A DNA stretch of 64,000 nucleotides from NCBI GenBank assembly GCA_947460825.1, contig CANHHA010000009.1:18261-82260 (forward strand), in the 5' to 3' direction. Shown here piece by piece: positions 9,098-18,649 of the stretch; the stretch's first letter is position 1, and the number at the start of each line of letters is the position of its first letter. This DNA comes from Flavobacteriales bacterium. Lineage in GTDB: Bacteria; Bacteroidota; Bacteroidia; Flavobacteriales_D; Crocinitomicaceae. The position numbers and the translations under genes are program-made. Below the pieces are notes generated by a model. It saw only the letters and a program-made list of their open reading frames with translations. It was not told the origin of the DNA and made no database searches.

Positions 9098-12000
9098 ATG
9101 CGATTATTCGGTCTTTTATTCTTTATCTTCTTTTTTGGCTTTCTTACCATTTCACATGCACAAAATGGTAGTGCAGGACAGCCCTTCACCTCGCTCGGAC
9201 AAGCGCAAAATGTGGCAGCCGATGGTGTCTATTATTTCTCCTTACCTGGCGCCAGTTTTAGCACCTATGTTCGCGTAGGAGGCTGGGTACAAGTAGCCAT
9301 TGACTTTCGACCAGGTATAGGAAATCTTCCACAATCTACCGCGTTAAACAATACGGTACGTGGTATTCTTACCCCCACTGCGCTGAGCACGCTGGGAAGT
9401 GCAACCGTAACCCGTTTACTCACCAGTAATGGTCAACTGGATGTTCAAAACACGAGACCCGGAATTATTACCCGAATTGTAAACAACCAAACCCTTTTGG
9501 CTGTACCTGCCGACAATACGGACAATGGGGCGAACTGGACCGGAACCAATACGCTTGCAACCCAATTCACCAATTTTGGAAACACGACCGCTTATGGTCT
9601 TCACTCAAATTTCTTTCACGCAGGAAACAATGGAGACGGGATCCATTGGATTCCATTCTTTAACATGCAACAAATTAAGAACAGCGCCGGCGATCTCCCA
9701 ACTGGAGCATACTTTCAACTGTTGGTTCGTGCACCCATGGTGGCTGTTGTTATGGGGCCTACGATTAATACACAGCCGTCAACAACGGCTCAAACCCTTT
9801 GTTTAAATGCTACTACAACTGCATTGAGTGTTTCCGCTAGCAGTCCCAATGGCAGTGCAATTACCTATCAATGGTACAGCAATGCAAGTAATTCAACTGT
9901 TGGTGGAACAGCCATTGGTGGCGCAAGCAGTGCAAGCTACACCCCGCCAAATAATGTGGCTGGCACAAAATACTATTACGTAATATGCACAAACAACCAA
10001 GGATCAACGACCACGAATGTTAGCGCAGCCATAACCATACAAAGCCCGTCTGTTGGCGGAACAGCAAGCAGTAATCAAACCATTTGCGGCGGCACCTCAC
10101 CTGCCAACTTGACCTTGGCCTCCAACACAGGCTCCATCCAATGGCAATCATCCACCGACAATATAACGTTTACAAACATAGCTGGCGCAACTTCATCCAC
10201 CTTAACATCAGCTCAAATGGGCGTATTGAATACTACAAGCTATTACCGTGCAATTGTCACGAATGGAGTTTGTGCTTCCACGAGCAGCAATACCGTAACT
10301 ATTACTGTGAATCCAGCACCTACATTCACCTCTACCACAGGTGCATCGATTTGCGGAACAGGTACAGCAACCCTACAAGCAACTACAGCAGCAGGAACCA
10401 TCAATTGGTATGCCGCTTCAACAGGTGGAGCTTCTTTAGGTACCGGAACGGGCTATACTACACCAAGTATCAACACTACGACAACATATTATACGGATGT
10501 AACAAACAATGGCTGTACCTCTAATCCAAGAACCGCGGTGCTTGCTACTGTAAGCGCAGCACCTAATCCAACGATTACGCAAACAGGGTGCGGCACGCTT
10601 AGCATAGGAAATCTGACGGGAAATGCACTTGATTTAGGTGCTAATAATAACAGTTCAAATTATGTAACTATTCCCTCAACCATAAATTCATCGTTCAGTA
10701 CGAATAACATAACCCTCGAAGGCTGGTTCTATTTTTCAGCAACAAACGCTGGATTACCAATGCTCATTGGGGAAGCATATAATGTTGATGCTAACATAAC
10801 CTATTGTATTCATCGATCAGGCAATCAAATTATTGCAGGATTCTACAATGGGGCTTGGCAAGCCGCTTCTAGCACCACCTTAATTCCAATTAATACCTGG
10901 ATTCACATCGCATCAACCTACGATCAGAATCAGGTTAAACTCTATTTTAATGGAGTACTAAATTCAACCTTCAACTCGAACCTAGCCTTGCCAGTTAGTG
11001 CTTCTCAACCCTGGTATTTAGGAAAGCGCTGGGATTTCTTAGAAACCCTAAGTGGTGCGATGGATGAAATTAGAATTTGGAATGTCGCACGAACACAAGC
11101 ACAAATCCAAGCATCCATGAATTCATCTGTACCAACAAATTCAGCGGGTTTAAGAGCGTATTACAAACTCGATGAAAGCACTGGAAATATTGCAGCAGAT
11201 GCAACAGGCAATGGATACAACGGCACCCTATCGAACAGCCCAACATGGCAAGTACCTTCAACCTCGCCACTAAACACCAACGGCAACGGTAACACCTTCA
11301 CTTATTTGTGGTCTCCGGGTGGACAAACTACGAGTAGCATAACTCCGGTAACAAGCGGTACCTACTCAGCCGTTGTTACCAATGCAGCCGGTTGTCAATC
11401 CGCTTCCATTTCAAGCAGTATTGTTGTTGGTGTTACAGCCAGTAGTAATCAAACCATTTGTGCCGGCACATCACCCGCAAACCTCACCCTCAGCGGAAGT
11501 ACCACTACTGTACAATGGCAATCATCTACCGACAACATCACGTTTACGAACATTGCTGGTGCTACTTCAACTACCCTAAGCGCTGCGCAAATGGGGACCT
11601 TAAATTCAACTCGATATTACCGTGCATCCTACACCAATGGAGCTTGTCCATCATCTGTAAGTACCACTGTTACCATTACCGTAACTTCATCTCCTACGCT
11701 AACGTCTACCACCGGAACGTCTATTTGCGGAACAAGTACGTTAACATTACAAGCAACTACGGCTGCGGGAACCATCAATTGGTATGCCGCTTCTACGGGA
11801 GGTGCCTCTTTAGGAACCGGGACGAGTTATACGACACCGAGCATCGCCACAACGACTACGTATTATGTAGATGTAACTAACAATGGGTGTACCTCCAATC
11901 CAAGAACGGCTGTGGTTGCTTCAGTAAATACCATCCCTACGCCAACAATTACGCAATCAGGATGCGGTGTGCTCACCCTAGGCAATTATGGCGCGGGGAA

Positions 12001-15000
12001 TGCCTTAAATTTAGGTACAAACAATACGTCAAAATACGTTTCTATCCCTTCTTCCCTCAACGCTTCGTTCAACACAAACAACATAACAGTGGAGGGATGG
12101 TTCAATCTATCGGTGGCTGATCCAACCTTGCCTGAACCGATGCTTGTTGGTGAAGCGTACATAAGTGATAACAAGGTAACCTTTATGTTGTCCCGATATT
12201 CAAACCAAATTAGGGCTGGATTCTTTTCCGGTACATGGACTTTAGCTACAAGCGCTTCGAGCATTCCAGCAAACACTTGGACCCATATCGCCGCAACATA
12301 CGATCAAGCAAGCATTAAAATTTATATAAATGGGGTATTGGATGCCACGTTAAATACATCAACCCCAATACCTACTGGTAACGAAGTATGGTATCTCGGA
12401 AAGCGATTTGCGGGGGCTGATATGATTAGTGGTCTTATGGACGAAGTACGAATTTGGAATGTAGCAAGAACTCAGGTTCAAATTCAATCCTCAATGAATA
12501 CTAATGTACCTATAAACTCAACAGGCCTTCGTGCTTATTATCAACTGGACGAATCAACTGGTACTACCGCATCAGATGCTACCGGAAATGGTTATACCGG
12601 AACATTAATGAATAGCCCAACATGGCAAGTACCTTCAACCTCCATACTTGGGGGGCCTCCAGCAACCTTCTTATGGTCTCCGGGTGGACAAACTACGAGT
12701 AGCATAACTCCGGCCACAAGTGGTACCTACTCAGCCGTTGTTACCAATGCAGCCGGATGTCAATCCGCTTCCATTTCAAGCAGTATTATTATCGGTGTTA
12801 CAGCAAGTAATAACCAAACCATTTGTGCTGGAACATCACCCGCTAATCTAACATTAACAGGTAATACTGCAACGATTCAATGGCAATCGTCTACTAATAA
12901 TGTTAATTTTACGAATATAGCAGGTGCCACTTCTGCCACCTTAACTACCGGTCAAATGGGTGTATTGAATACTACCACCTATTACCGTGCAAATGTAACC
13001 AGCACATTCTGTGCGCCTTCGACAAGTAATACCGTTACCATAAGTGTAAATCCAACTACCTTCAGCTCAACTACTGGTGCTTCCATTTGTGGGGGACCAA
13101 GTACCTTAACCCTTCAAGCAGCGACTGCAGCGGGAACCATCAATTGGTACGCTGCCTTAACCGGTGGCGCTTCATTGGGAACCGGAACTAGTTATACCAC
13201 ACCAAGCATTGCAACAACCACTACGTATTATGCAGAAGTAACAAATAATGGCTGTACATCAAGCCCAAGAACGGCAGTGGTTGCAACAGTGAACGCAATC
13301 CCTACCCTCAGCTCTACGACAGGGGCTTCTCGTTGTGGAACGGGAACCGTAACCCTTCAAGCAGCTACTGCAGCAGGAACCATCAATTGGTACGCAGCAT
13401 TAACCGGTGGCGCTTCATTGGGTACAGGTACAAGTTTTACCACACCAAGCATCGCTGCTACAACTACCTATTATGCCGAGGTAACCAATAATGGTTGTAC
13501 TACCAACCCAAGAATAGCGGTAGTTGCTACCGTGAATACAATCCCTACCCTCAACTCAACGACAGGAGCTTCCATTTGCGGTACAGGTACTGCAACGCTA
13601 CAAGCAACTACAGCAGCGGGAACCATCAATTGGTATGCAGCCTTAACCGGTGGTGCTTCATTGGGAACAGGAACGAGTTATACGACACCAAGCATTGCAA
13701 CAACGACTACGTATTATGTTGATGTAACCGATAATGGTTGTACCTCCTCGCCAAGAACGGCAGTGGTTGCTACCGTTAATTCATTGCCACCCCTTGCCAC
13801 AAACTCGCCTTCAGGCTTAACGATTGATATCCTAACGGTTGCAGGTGGCGGAGGTGCTGGTTTTGCACGTGGTGGTGGTGGTGGCGCCGGCGGCTACATT
13901 TACAGCACAAATGTTTCCTATGCTGCAGGGACTTCGACAGCAATAACTGTTGGAACAGGTGGTTCCCCGGGATCCGACAATGCAGGCATAGGGGTACACG
14001 CAACTAGTGGAACCAATTCTTCTTTTGGCAGCACCTACATAGCCATAGGTGGCGGAGGTGGTGGAAGCTACGGAGGAGGACCTCAAAATGGATATACCGG
14101 AGGCTCAGGTGGTGGCGGTGCGAACCAATCGAGTGCTGCCAACACAGGGTATGGAGGCAGTGGCACAGCAGGTCAAGGTAATGCAGGAGGAAATTCTCGC
14201 TGTGGCGGCGGTGGTGAAGTATCCGGTGGCGGAGGCGGAGGCGCCGGAGGGAATGGAACGCATGGTACATCTAGCGGGTGTGGAAGTTCGGCATATCGAC
14301 CATACAATCCTGGTAACGGTGGTAACGGACTTCAAAATTCAATTTCTGGTTCTGCTGTGTGGTACGCTGGAGGCGGTGGAGGCGGTGGTCTTGGTACCAG
14401 CACGAATCTTCAAGGTACAAATGGCCTTGGTGGTGGACAAGCATCCTACGGTGGTGGTGGACAGTGTAAATTAATTTCAAATAATTGGGCCACTGAAAGT
14501 GGTGGTCCTGGTATCGTTATCGTAAGATATGCGGGTACCCCTGCGGGAACTGGTGGCACAATTACGCAAGTAGGTGGCTATACCATTCACACCTTTACCG
14601 CGAATGGCACATTTGCTTTTTCGGGGGTAGCTTCTTCGGCTATTGTTCCAAACATGACCTCTTGTGGCGTAGGAGCAGTAACATTTACAGGAACAGTTAA
14701 TGCAGGTTATACCTTGGATTGGTACGACGCAGCAAATGGTGGAAACTTACTTTCCCAAGGAACATCAACTTATACGACCCCAGCGTTGGCATCAACGACA
14801 ACCTATTACGTTGCGGTTAGGAATGTATCGACAGGCTGTGTTTCTGCAACGCGAACAGCAGTTGTTGCAACGATTATCACCGGAGGTACGGCAAGTTCGA
14901 ATCAAACGGTTTGTCCAGGATTATTGCCAAGTGCAATTTCTTTGACCAATTATAGCGGCACCATCCAATGGCAGACAAGTAACAACAACGTGACATTTAC

Positions 15001-16774
15001 TAACATAGCAAGTCAAACCGCAGCAACCTTAGCGGCTAATTCTATTGGAATCATGTCAGGCACTAAATACATTCGTGCTATGGTTACAAATGGAGCTTGT
15101 GTCACCCCTTCGAATGTGGTTACCCTCTCCCCTGCCAATGTCAATGTCTTAACTCCATTAACAGCAAGTTCTTATGTGTGGAATGGCCAAAGTTCAAGCG
15201 ATTGGGGAACACTTAGCAATTGGTATTCCTACAATGGAACAAGCTTAGTGCCTGCAGCCGCGTTGCCTGGCAGTACAGCCAACACGATCATACCTGCGAA
15301 CACTGGGTGTATTTTGACTCAGCCTACGTTATCTTCTGGCGCTATAATTATCAATAGCTTGATTTTGGAGACCGGATCCCAACTTACGCAATCAGGAGGA
15401 ACCCTTTTGTTGTATACCAATTTTGTGAAAAATGGTAGCTTAATTTCAACCGGTGGACTTATGAACTTTTATGGACCAACGTCAGCAACGATTAGCGGAA
15501 GTGGTGCGGTTCAATTTGCCAAAATGCGCGTAAATAAATTGGCTGGTGCCACCTTAACCTTACAGATTCCCGTGAGCGTAGCCGATTCATTGACTATGGT
15601 TTTAGGAAACATTTACACCACAACCAACAACCTTTTGACCTTAGGGCTCAACAGCGCCTCACCGGGAAAATTGGTTTATACCAACGGTACGATTGTCGGT
15701 CCGTTCAAGCGTTTCTTTGCGAATACGGCGATCTCTGGGTTAGCTGGCAGGTTCCCTGTGGGTACAGCAACGTACAACCGCTATGCACAATTTAATTTTG
15801 GAACAACACCCGGCGTAGACCAATCATTAACGGTACAATATGTAACCGGGACTCCAAACCAAGCTGGTTCTCCGCTCTACAACGGCTTACCCTTGATTGC
15901 TTCTGGATCCTTAATGCAAAATTATTCAGCTGATGGGTATTGGAGTGTCCTGCCAACCAATGACAACTACGCTTCGCCCATTGCCTCTGTGAATTATGAT
16001 GTTACCTTGTTTGCAAATAACCTCACAGGCATGCAGACTCCTCAGATTTGTAGGATCATTAAAAGTGCAGGGTCAAATACGGCGGCTCAGCATCACGTAG
16101 CATGGCAAGCTTGTGGAACGCATACAGCAATCGCAGGTGGCGCGAATCCCTTAGCCTTCTTGATTTCAAGTACGGCTTCTCAAGGATTTAGTTGGTTTAA
16201 TATCGGAACGCCTAACTCGCAAGCCTTACCGGTTGAATTTGCAGGCATGACAACAACCTGTGAGGAGGAAGCCGTTTCTATCCGATGGACTACTGAATCA
16301 GAGCACAACAACGACTATTTTAGAATTGAAAAATCAACCAATGGTAGTGCGTGGGATATCCTTGGGTATGTGGATGCTGTTGGAAACAGTAGCGTACTCA
16401 ACGGGTACGAATACCTTGATCTTGAGTTCCGATCAAACACCTATTATCGATTATATCAGGTGGATCAAGACGGTAGCGAAGAAATGTTAAGCACCTTGTA
16501 TAGCGACTGTGATGTGGCGACCGATGAAATCGCATCGTTCCCTAACCCAAGCCATGAAACGTTCTCCATCTACTGGAAGCAATTCAATACCAGTGGAGAT
16601 GGAACCATAACGATTCGAGACATCAATGGAAAAACATTGCATCGCGAAACTGTGGAATTGAGTTTAGGCGCAAACCTCTTTATGATCAAAGCGTATCTGG
16701 CACCCGGAGTTTATATGATCGAATTGATGGATGATGATTTCGAACGAAGGTTAATAAAACATGTGGTGAAGTAA
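9098..16774 (+). CDS. Giant modular T9SS surface protein: Ig-like repeats, two LamG-like domains, Gly-rich domain, T9SS sorting domain
   Basis: 2558 residues. A signal peptide (about 1-22, ending SHAQ) precedes an N-terminal domain of ~190 residues. Then come Ig-like units, six of them carrying a variant of the motif GTINWYAA. Two LamG/concanavalin-like domains lie at about 508-722 and 965-1182 (TLEGWFYF, LSGAMDEIRIWNVARTQ). A glycine-rich domain covers about 1574-1815. More Ig-like units follow, then a stretch typical of the C-terminal region of such proteins (VSIRWTTESEHNN...FRIEKSTNG), and a T9SS type A sorting domain (FPNPSHETFSIYW... ending IKHVVK). The product should be exported through the Sec system and T9SS and anchored at or released from the surface, probably in adhesion. 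No enzyme domain was recognised. A strong terminator follows. Confidence 0.93.
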   Translation: MRLFGLLFFIFFFGFLTISHAQNGSAGQPFTSLGQAQNVAADGVYYFSLPGASFSTYVRVGGWVQVAIDFRPGIGNLPQSTALNNTVRGILTPTALSTLGSATVTRLLTSNGQLDVQNTRPGIITRIVNNQTLLAVPADNTDNGANWTGTNTLATQFTNFGNTTAYGLHSNFFHAGNNGDGIHWIPFFNMQQIKNSAGDLPTGAYFQLLVRAPMVAVVMGPTINTQPSTTAQTLCLNATTTALSVSASSPNGSAITYQWYSNASNSTVGGTAIGGASSASYTPPNNVAGTKYYYVICTNNQGSTTTNVSAAITIQSPSVGGTASSNQTICGGTSPANLTLASNTGSIQWQSSTDNITFTNIAGATSSTLTSAQMGVLNTTSYYRAIVTNGVCASTSSNTVTITVNPAPTFTSTTGASICGTGTATLQATTAAGTINWYAASTGGASLGTGTGYTTPSINTTTTYYTDVTNNGCTSNPRTAVLATVSAAPNPTITQTGCGTLSIGNLTGNALDLGANNNSSNYVTIPSTINSSFSTNNITLEGWFYFSATNAGLPMLIGEAYNVDANITYCIHRSGNQIIAGFYNGAWQAASSTTLIPINTWIHIASTYDQNQVKLYFNGVLNSTFNSNLALPVSASQPWYLGKRWDFLETLSGAMDEIRIWNVARTQAQIQASMNSSVPTNSAGLRAYYKLDESTGNIAADATGNGYNGTLSNSPTWQVPSTSPLNTNGNGNTFTYLWSPGGQTTSSITPVTSGTYSAVVTNAAGCQSASISSSIVVGVTASSNQTICAGTSPANLTLSGSTTTVQWQSSTDNITFTNIAGATSTTLSAAQMGTLNSTRYYRASYTNGACPSSVSTTVTITVTSSPTLTSTTGTSICGTSTLTLQATTAAGTINWYAASTGGASLGTGTSYTTPSIATTTTYYVDVTNNGCTSNPRTAVVASVNTIPTPTITQSGCGVLTLGNYGAGNALNLGTNNTSKYVSIPSSLNASFNTNNITVEGWFNLSVADPTLPEPMLVGEAYISDNKVTFMLSRYSNQIRAGFFSGTWTLATSASSIPANTWTHIAATYDQASIKIYINGVLDATLNTSTPIPTGNEVWYLGKRFAGADMISGLMDEVRIWNVARTQVQIQSSMNTNVPINSTGLRAYYQLDESTGTTASDATGNGYTGTLMNSPTWQVPSTSILGGPPATFLWSPGGQTTSSITPATSGTYSAVVTNAAGCQSASISSSIIIGVTASNNQTICAGTSPANLTLTGNTATIQWQSSTNNVNFTNIAGATSATLTTGQMGVLNTTTYYRANVTSTFCAPSTSNTVTISVNPTTFSSTTGASICGGPSTLTLQAATAAGTINWYAALTGGASLGTGTSYTTPSIATTTTYYAEVTNNGCTSSPRTAVVATVNAIPTLSSTTGASRCGTGTVTLQAATAAGTINWYAALTGGASLGTGTSFTTPSIAATTTYYAEVTNNGCTTNPRIAVVATVNTIPTLNSTTGASICGTGTATLQATTAAGTINWYAALTGGASLGTGTSYTTPSIATTTTYYVDVTDNGCTSSPRTAVVATVNSLPPLATNSPSGLTIDILTVAGGGGAGFARGGGGGAGGYIYSTNVSYAAGTSTAITVGTGGSPGSDNAGIGVHATSGTNSSFGSTYIAIGGGGGGSYGGGPQNGYTGGSGGGGANQSSAANTGYGGSGTAGQGNAGGNSRCGGGGEVSGGGGGGAGGNGTHGTSSGCGSSAYRPYNPGNGGNGLQNSISGSAVWYAGGGGGGGLGTSTNLQGTNGLGGGQASYGGGGQCKLISNNWATESGGPGIVIVRYAGTPAGTGGTITQVGGYTIHTFTANGTFAFSGVASSAIVPNMTSCGVGAVTFTGTVNAGYTLDWYDAANGGNLLSQGTSTYTTPALASTTTYYVAVRNVSTGCVSATRTAVVATIITGGTASSNQTVCPGLLPSAISLTNYSGTIQWQTSNNNVTFTNIASQTAATLAANSIGIMSGTKYIRAMVTNGACVTPSNVVTLSPANVNVLTPLTASSYVWNGQSSSDWGTLSNWYSYNGTSLVPAAALPGSTANTIIPANTGCILTQPTLSSGAIIINSLILETGSQLTQSGGTLLLYTNFVKNGSLISTGGLMNFYGPTSATISGSGAVQFAKMRVNKLAGATLTLQIPVSVADSLTMVLGNIYTTTNNLLTLGLNSASPGKLVYTNGTIVGPFKRFFANTAISGLAGRFPVGTATYNRYAQFNFGTTPGVDQSLTVQYVTGTPNQAGSPLYNGLPLIASGSLMQNYSADGYWSVLPTNDNYASPIASVNYDVTLFANNLTGMQTPQICRIIKSAGSNTAAQHHVAWQACGTHTAIAGGANPLAFLISSTASQGFSWFNIGTPNSQALPVEFAGMTTTCEEEAVSIRWTTESEHNNDYFRIEKSTNGSAWDILGYVDAVGNSSVLNGYEYLDLEFRSNTYYRLYQVDQDGSEEMLSTLYSDCDVATDEIASFPNPSHETFSIYWKQFNTSGDGTITIRDINGKTLHRETVELSLGANLFMIKAYLAPGVYMIELMDDDFERRLIKHVVK
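10054..12800 (+). repeat. In-frame duplication of a ~1.37 kb module inside the giant T9SS gene
   Basis: A module Ig-Ig-LamG-linker occurs twice in tandem. Equivalent starts (TASSNQTICxGTSPANLTL) lie near 10060, 11431 and 12796. The sequence tggtctccgggtggacaaac occurs at 11309 and again at 12674, exactly 1365 nt (455 codons) apart. About 140 nt around this point are almost identical, whereas the LamG parts have diverged clearly. Confidence 0.85.
13054..13783 (+). repeat. Tandem ~243-nt repeats encoding Ig-like units
   Basis: Three consecutive copies encode ~81-residue units containing TTGAS, GTINWYAALTGGASLGTGTS and TTTYY. The second and third copies start at 13298 and 13541, exactly 243 nt apart, and are highly similar at DNA level. 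Related, more diverged copies lie near 10311, 11690 and 14640. Such repeats favour copy-number change by recombination or slippage. Confidence 0.85.
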
Positions 16775-16780
16775 ATCAGA

Positions 16781-16803
16781 AAAGGGGCCGTAGCCCCTTT
16801 TTC
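16781..16803. terminator. Bidirectional intrinsic terminator between the adhesin gene and sppA
   Basis: Stem aaaggggc/gccccttt (16781-16788 with 16793-16800) and loop cgta. T tracts on both strands serve the convergent genes ending at 16774 (+) and 16822 (-). Confidence 0.9.
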
Positions 16804-16821
16804 ATTCATACATTTAACTCC

Positions 16822-18636
16822 TTAAAAACGGAACACGAGGTCATAAGGCATACGCATTTGAATACCCATTTTTGATTCAATCGCTTTAATGCGCTCATAC
16901 TGTTCTAGTAATTCATTCGGCAAGGAAGAATTCTTGAGATGCAAACGGCTCTCCTCGTCATCATTCTCTTGTTCAATCATTTTAATAATCGCACCAAACT
17001 TATCCTCTTTAACTTTTGGATAATAAATAACCTTCGCTTCTTTATCCTTAATCTCACGCTTCGCAAAATCAATCACATCAGTTAAGGAACCTAATTCATC
17101 TACCAAACCAATGTCTAAGGCATCTTTACCTGTCCATACCCTTCCACGTGCGATTTCATTCACTCTAGCCACAGATAGCGACCTGCCTTTGGCCACACGT
17201 TCCATAAATTGACTATAAATTCCATTCACCTCATTTTGCACCATTGCTAGTTCTTCTGGGGTTAATTTACGGTTCGTAGACATCACGGAATGACTATGTG
17301 TTTGCACCCGATCGAAGGTGATGCCTAATTTATTTTCAAGCATCTTCCCAGTATATGGAATCATCCCAAACACACCAATGGAACCAGTAATGGTTGTTGC
17401 TTCGGCAAAAATTCGATCGGCTGGCGTTGCGATATAGTAGCCACCTGATGCGGCCACATCCCCCATGGAAACATATACTTTCTTCTTTTTTTGTGTCAAC
17501 ATTACTTCACGCCAAATTTCTTCACTGGCAAGCGCACTTCCTCCGGGACTATTAATCCGAAAAACAACGGCTTTGATGTCATCGTCGTTACGCACTTTTT
17601 CAAAGAGGCGACACAACTTTTTGCTGCTTACACCATCTCCATCCACAGCAACCTCACCTTCAGCAAGAATAACAGCAACACTCGCAGATTCAGCTTGAAT
17701 TAACACTTGACTTTCATAAAATGTGTTTTGTGCATAGTCGTTTAATTCAGCCCACTTAATTTTAGCACCCTCAGAAAGCCCTGCTTTTTTAGCGAGTTTA
17801 TCCATGAATTCATCCTTGTAAAGCAGGCCATCAACCAGCTTATGAGCCAGCGCTTGGTTTGGATTCACCACTTCCATGGCATTGATCCACGCATTCAAGT
17901 CTGCAGTTTCGATCTTGCGGCTTGTCGCAATATCAGCAGCCAATTCGTTCCAAATACCAGTCATAAGGACTTGATTCTGCATGCGCGCTGAGTCACTTAA
18001 TCCCGTTAAAAAGAAGGGTTCTACGGCACTTTTAAAATCATTATTTTGTCCGCGAATTACTTGAACTTCCACCTCAAGCTTATCCAATAACTTCTTGAAA
18101 AAAACGGCCTCAGAACCTAAACCAGCAAGCATGAAGGAAGACGTAGGAAAGGCATAGCATTCATCCGCTACAGAACCGATATAATATTCCTTTTGAGATA
18201 TGCCTTCGCCTTGGAAATAAGCGACTACAAATTTACCCGATGACTTCTTAAAATCAGCCAAAGCCTGACGAATGGTTCTGGCTGTAGAAATCCCACAATT
18301 CAACTCATCGATGTCGATGTAAATTCCTTTAATCTGATCATCGGATTTTGCTTGATCCAATGCAAATAAAATATCGGACAACCCAAGGGATTTATTCAAC
18401 TGAAAGGAACTTGTATTAAATTCATTGTTACTTTTCTCTTGAATGTTTCCTTCGAGTGTTACATGCAAAATTGATTTATTTTCAATGGCATAAGGTGCTG
18501 GTCCAAAATCGGAAAACGAACCAATAATTCCACCAAGAATTAAGAAAAAGAACACCAATCCAAAAGATAAAGCGATTCCAATCGCTACTAGGGTTGGCCA
18601 AAAAATACGAGAAAAAGGAATTTTTGTATCAGTCAT
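16822..18636 (-). CDS. sppA: Signal peptide peptidase SppA, 67K type
   Basis: 604 residues with one N-terminal membrane anchor (about 12-40) and two tandem Clp/crotonase-like domains, the E. coli-type long form. The catalytic serine lies in the second domain (DVAASGGYYIATPAD, near residue 400), preceded by FRINSPGGSALASEE. The catalytic lysine of the family corresponds to the one in DFKSAVEPFF near residue 204. SppA degrades released signal peptides at the inner membrane. The gene begins 13 nt after the M1 peptidase stop, so the two are likely one operon ending at the shared terminator near 16790. Confidence 0.95.
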   Translation of the reverse strand: MTDTKIPFSRIFWPTLVAIGIALSFGLVFFFLILGGIIGSFSDFGPAPYAIENKSILHVTLEGNIQEKSNNEFNTSSFQLNKSLGLSDILFALDQAKSDDQIKGIYIDIDELNCGISTARTIRQALADFKKSSGKFVVAYFQGEGISQKEYYIGSVADECYAFPTSSFMLAGLGSEAVFFKKLLDKLEVEVQVIRGQNNDFKSAVEPFFLTGLSDSARMQNQVLMTGIWNELAADIATSRKIETADLNAWINAMEVVNPNQALAHKLVDGLLYKDEFMDKLAKKAGLSEGAKIKWAELNDYAQNTFYESQVLIQAESASVAVILAEGEVAVDGDGVSSKKLCRLFEKVRNDDDIKAVVFRINSPGGSALASEEIWREVMLTQKKKKVYVSMGDVAASGGYYIATPADRIFAEATTITGSIGVFGMIPYTGKMLENKLGITFDRVQTHSHSVMSTNRKLTPEELAMVQNEVNGIYSQFMERVAKGRSLSVARVNEIARGRVWTGKDALDIGLVDELGSLTDVIDFAKREIKDKEAKVIYYPKVKEDKFGAIIKMIEQENDDEESRLHLKNSSLPNELLEQYERIKAIESKMGIQMRMPYDLVFRF

Positions 18637-18649
18637 TGCAATTATTTAT

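Noticed and set aside
11458..11880. 140-residue + strand frame inside the giant gene
   Set aside because: Shadow frame of the Ig-like repeats; similar shadows recur at each repeat copy, as expected from repeated DNA.
13054..13783. CRISPR-like regular repeats
   Set aside because: Repeat units are 243 nt, in frame and protein-coding, with no spacers or cas genes.
13776..14480. Several open frames opposite or out of frame with the Gly-rich region
   Set aside because: They arise from GGN-rich codons, which rarely form stops in other frames; their products (His/Arg/Leu-rich) look like no protein and lie inside a clear gene.
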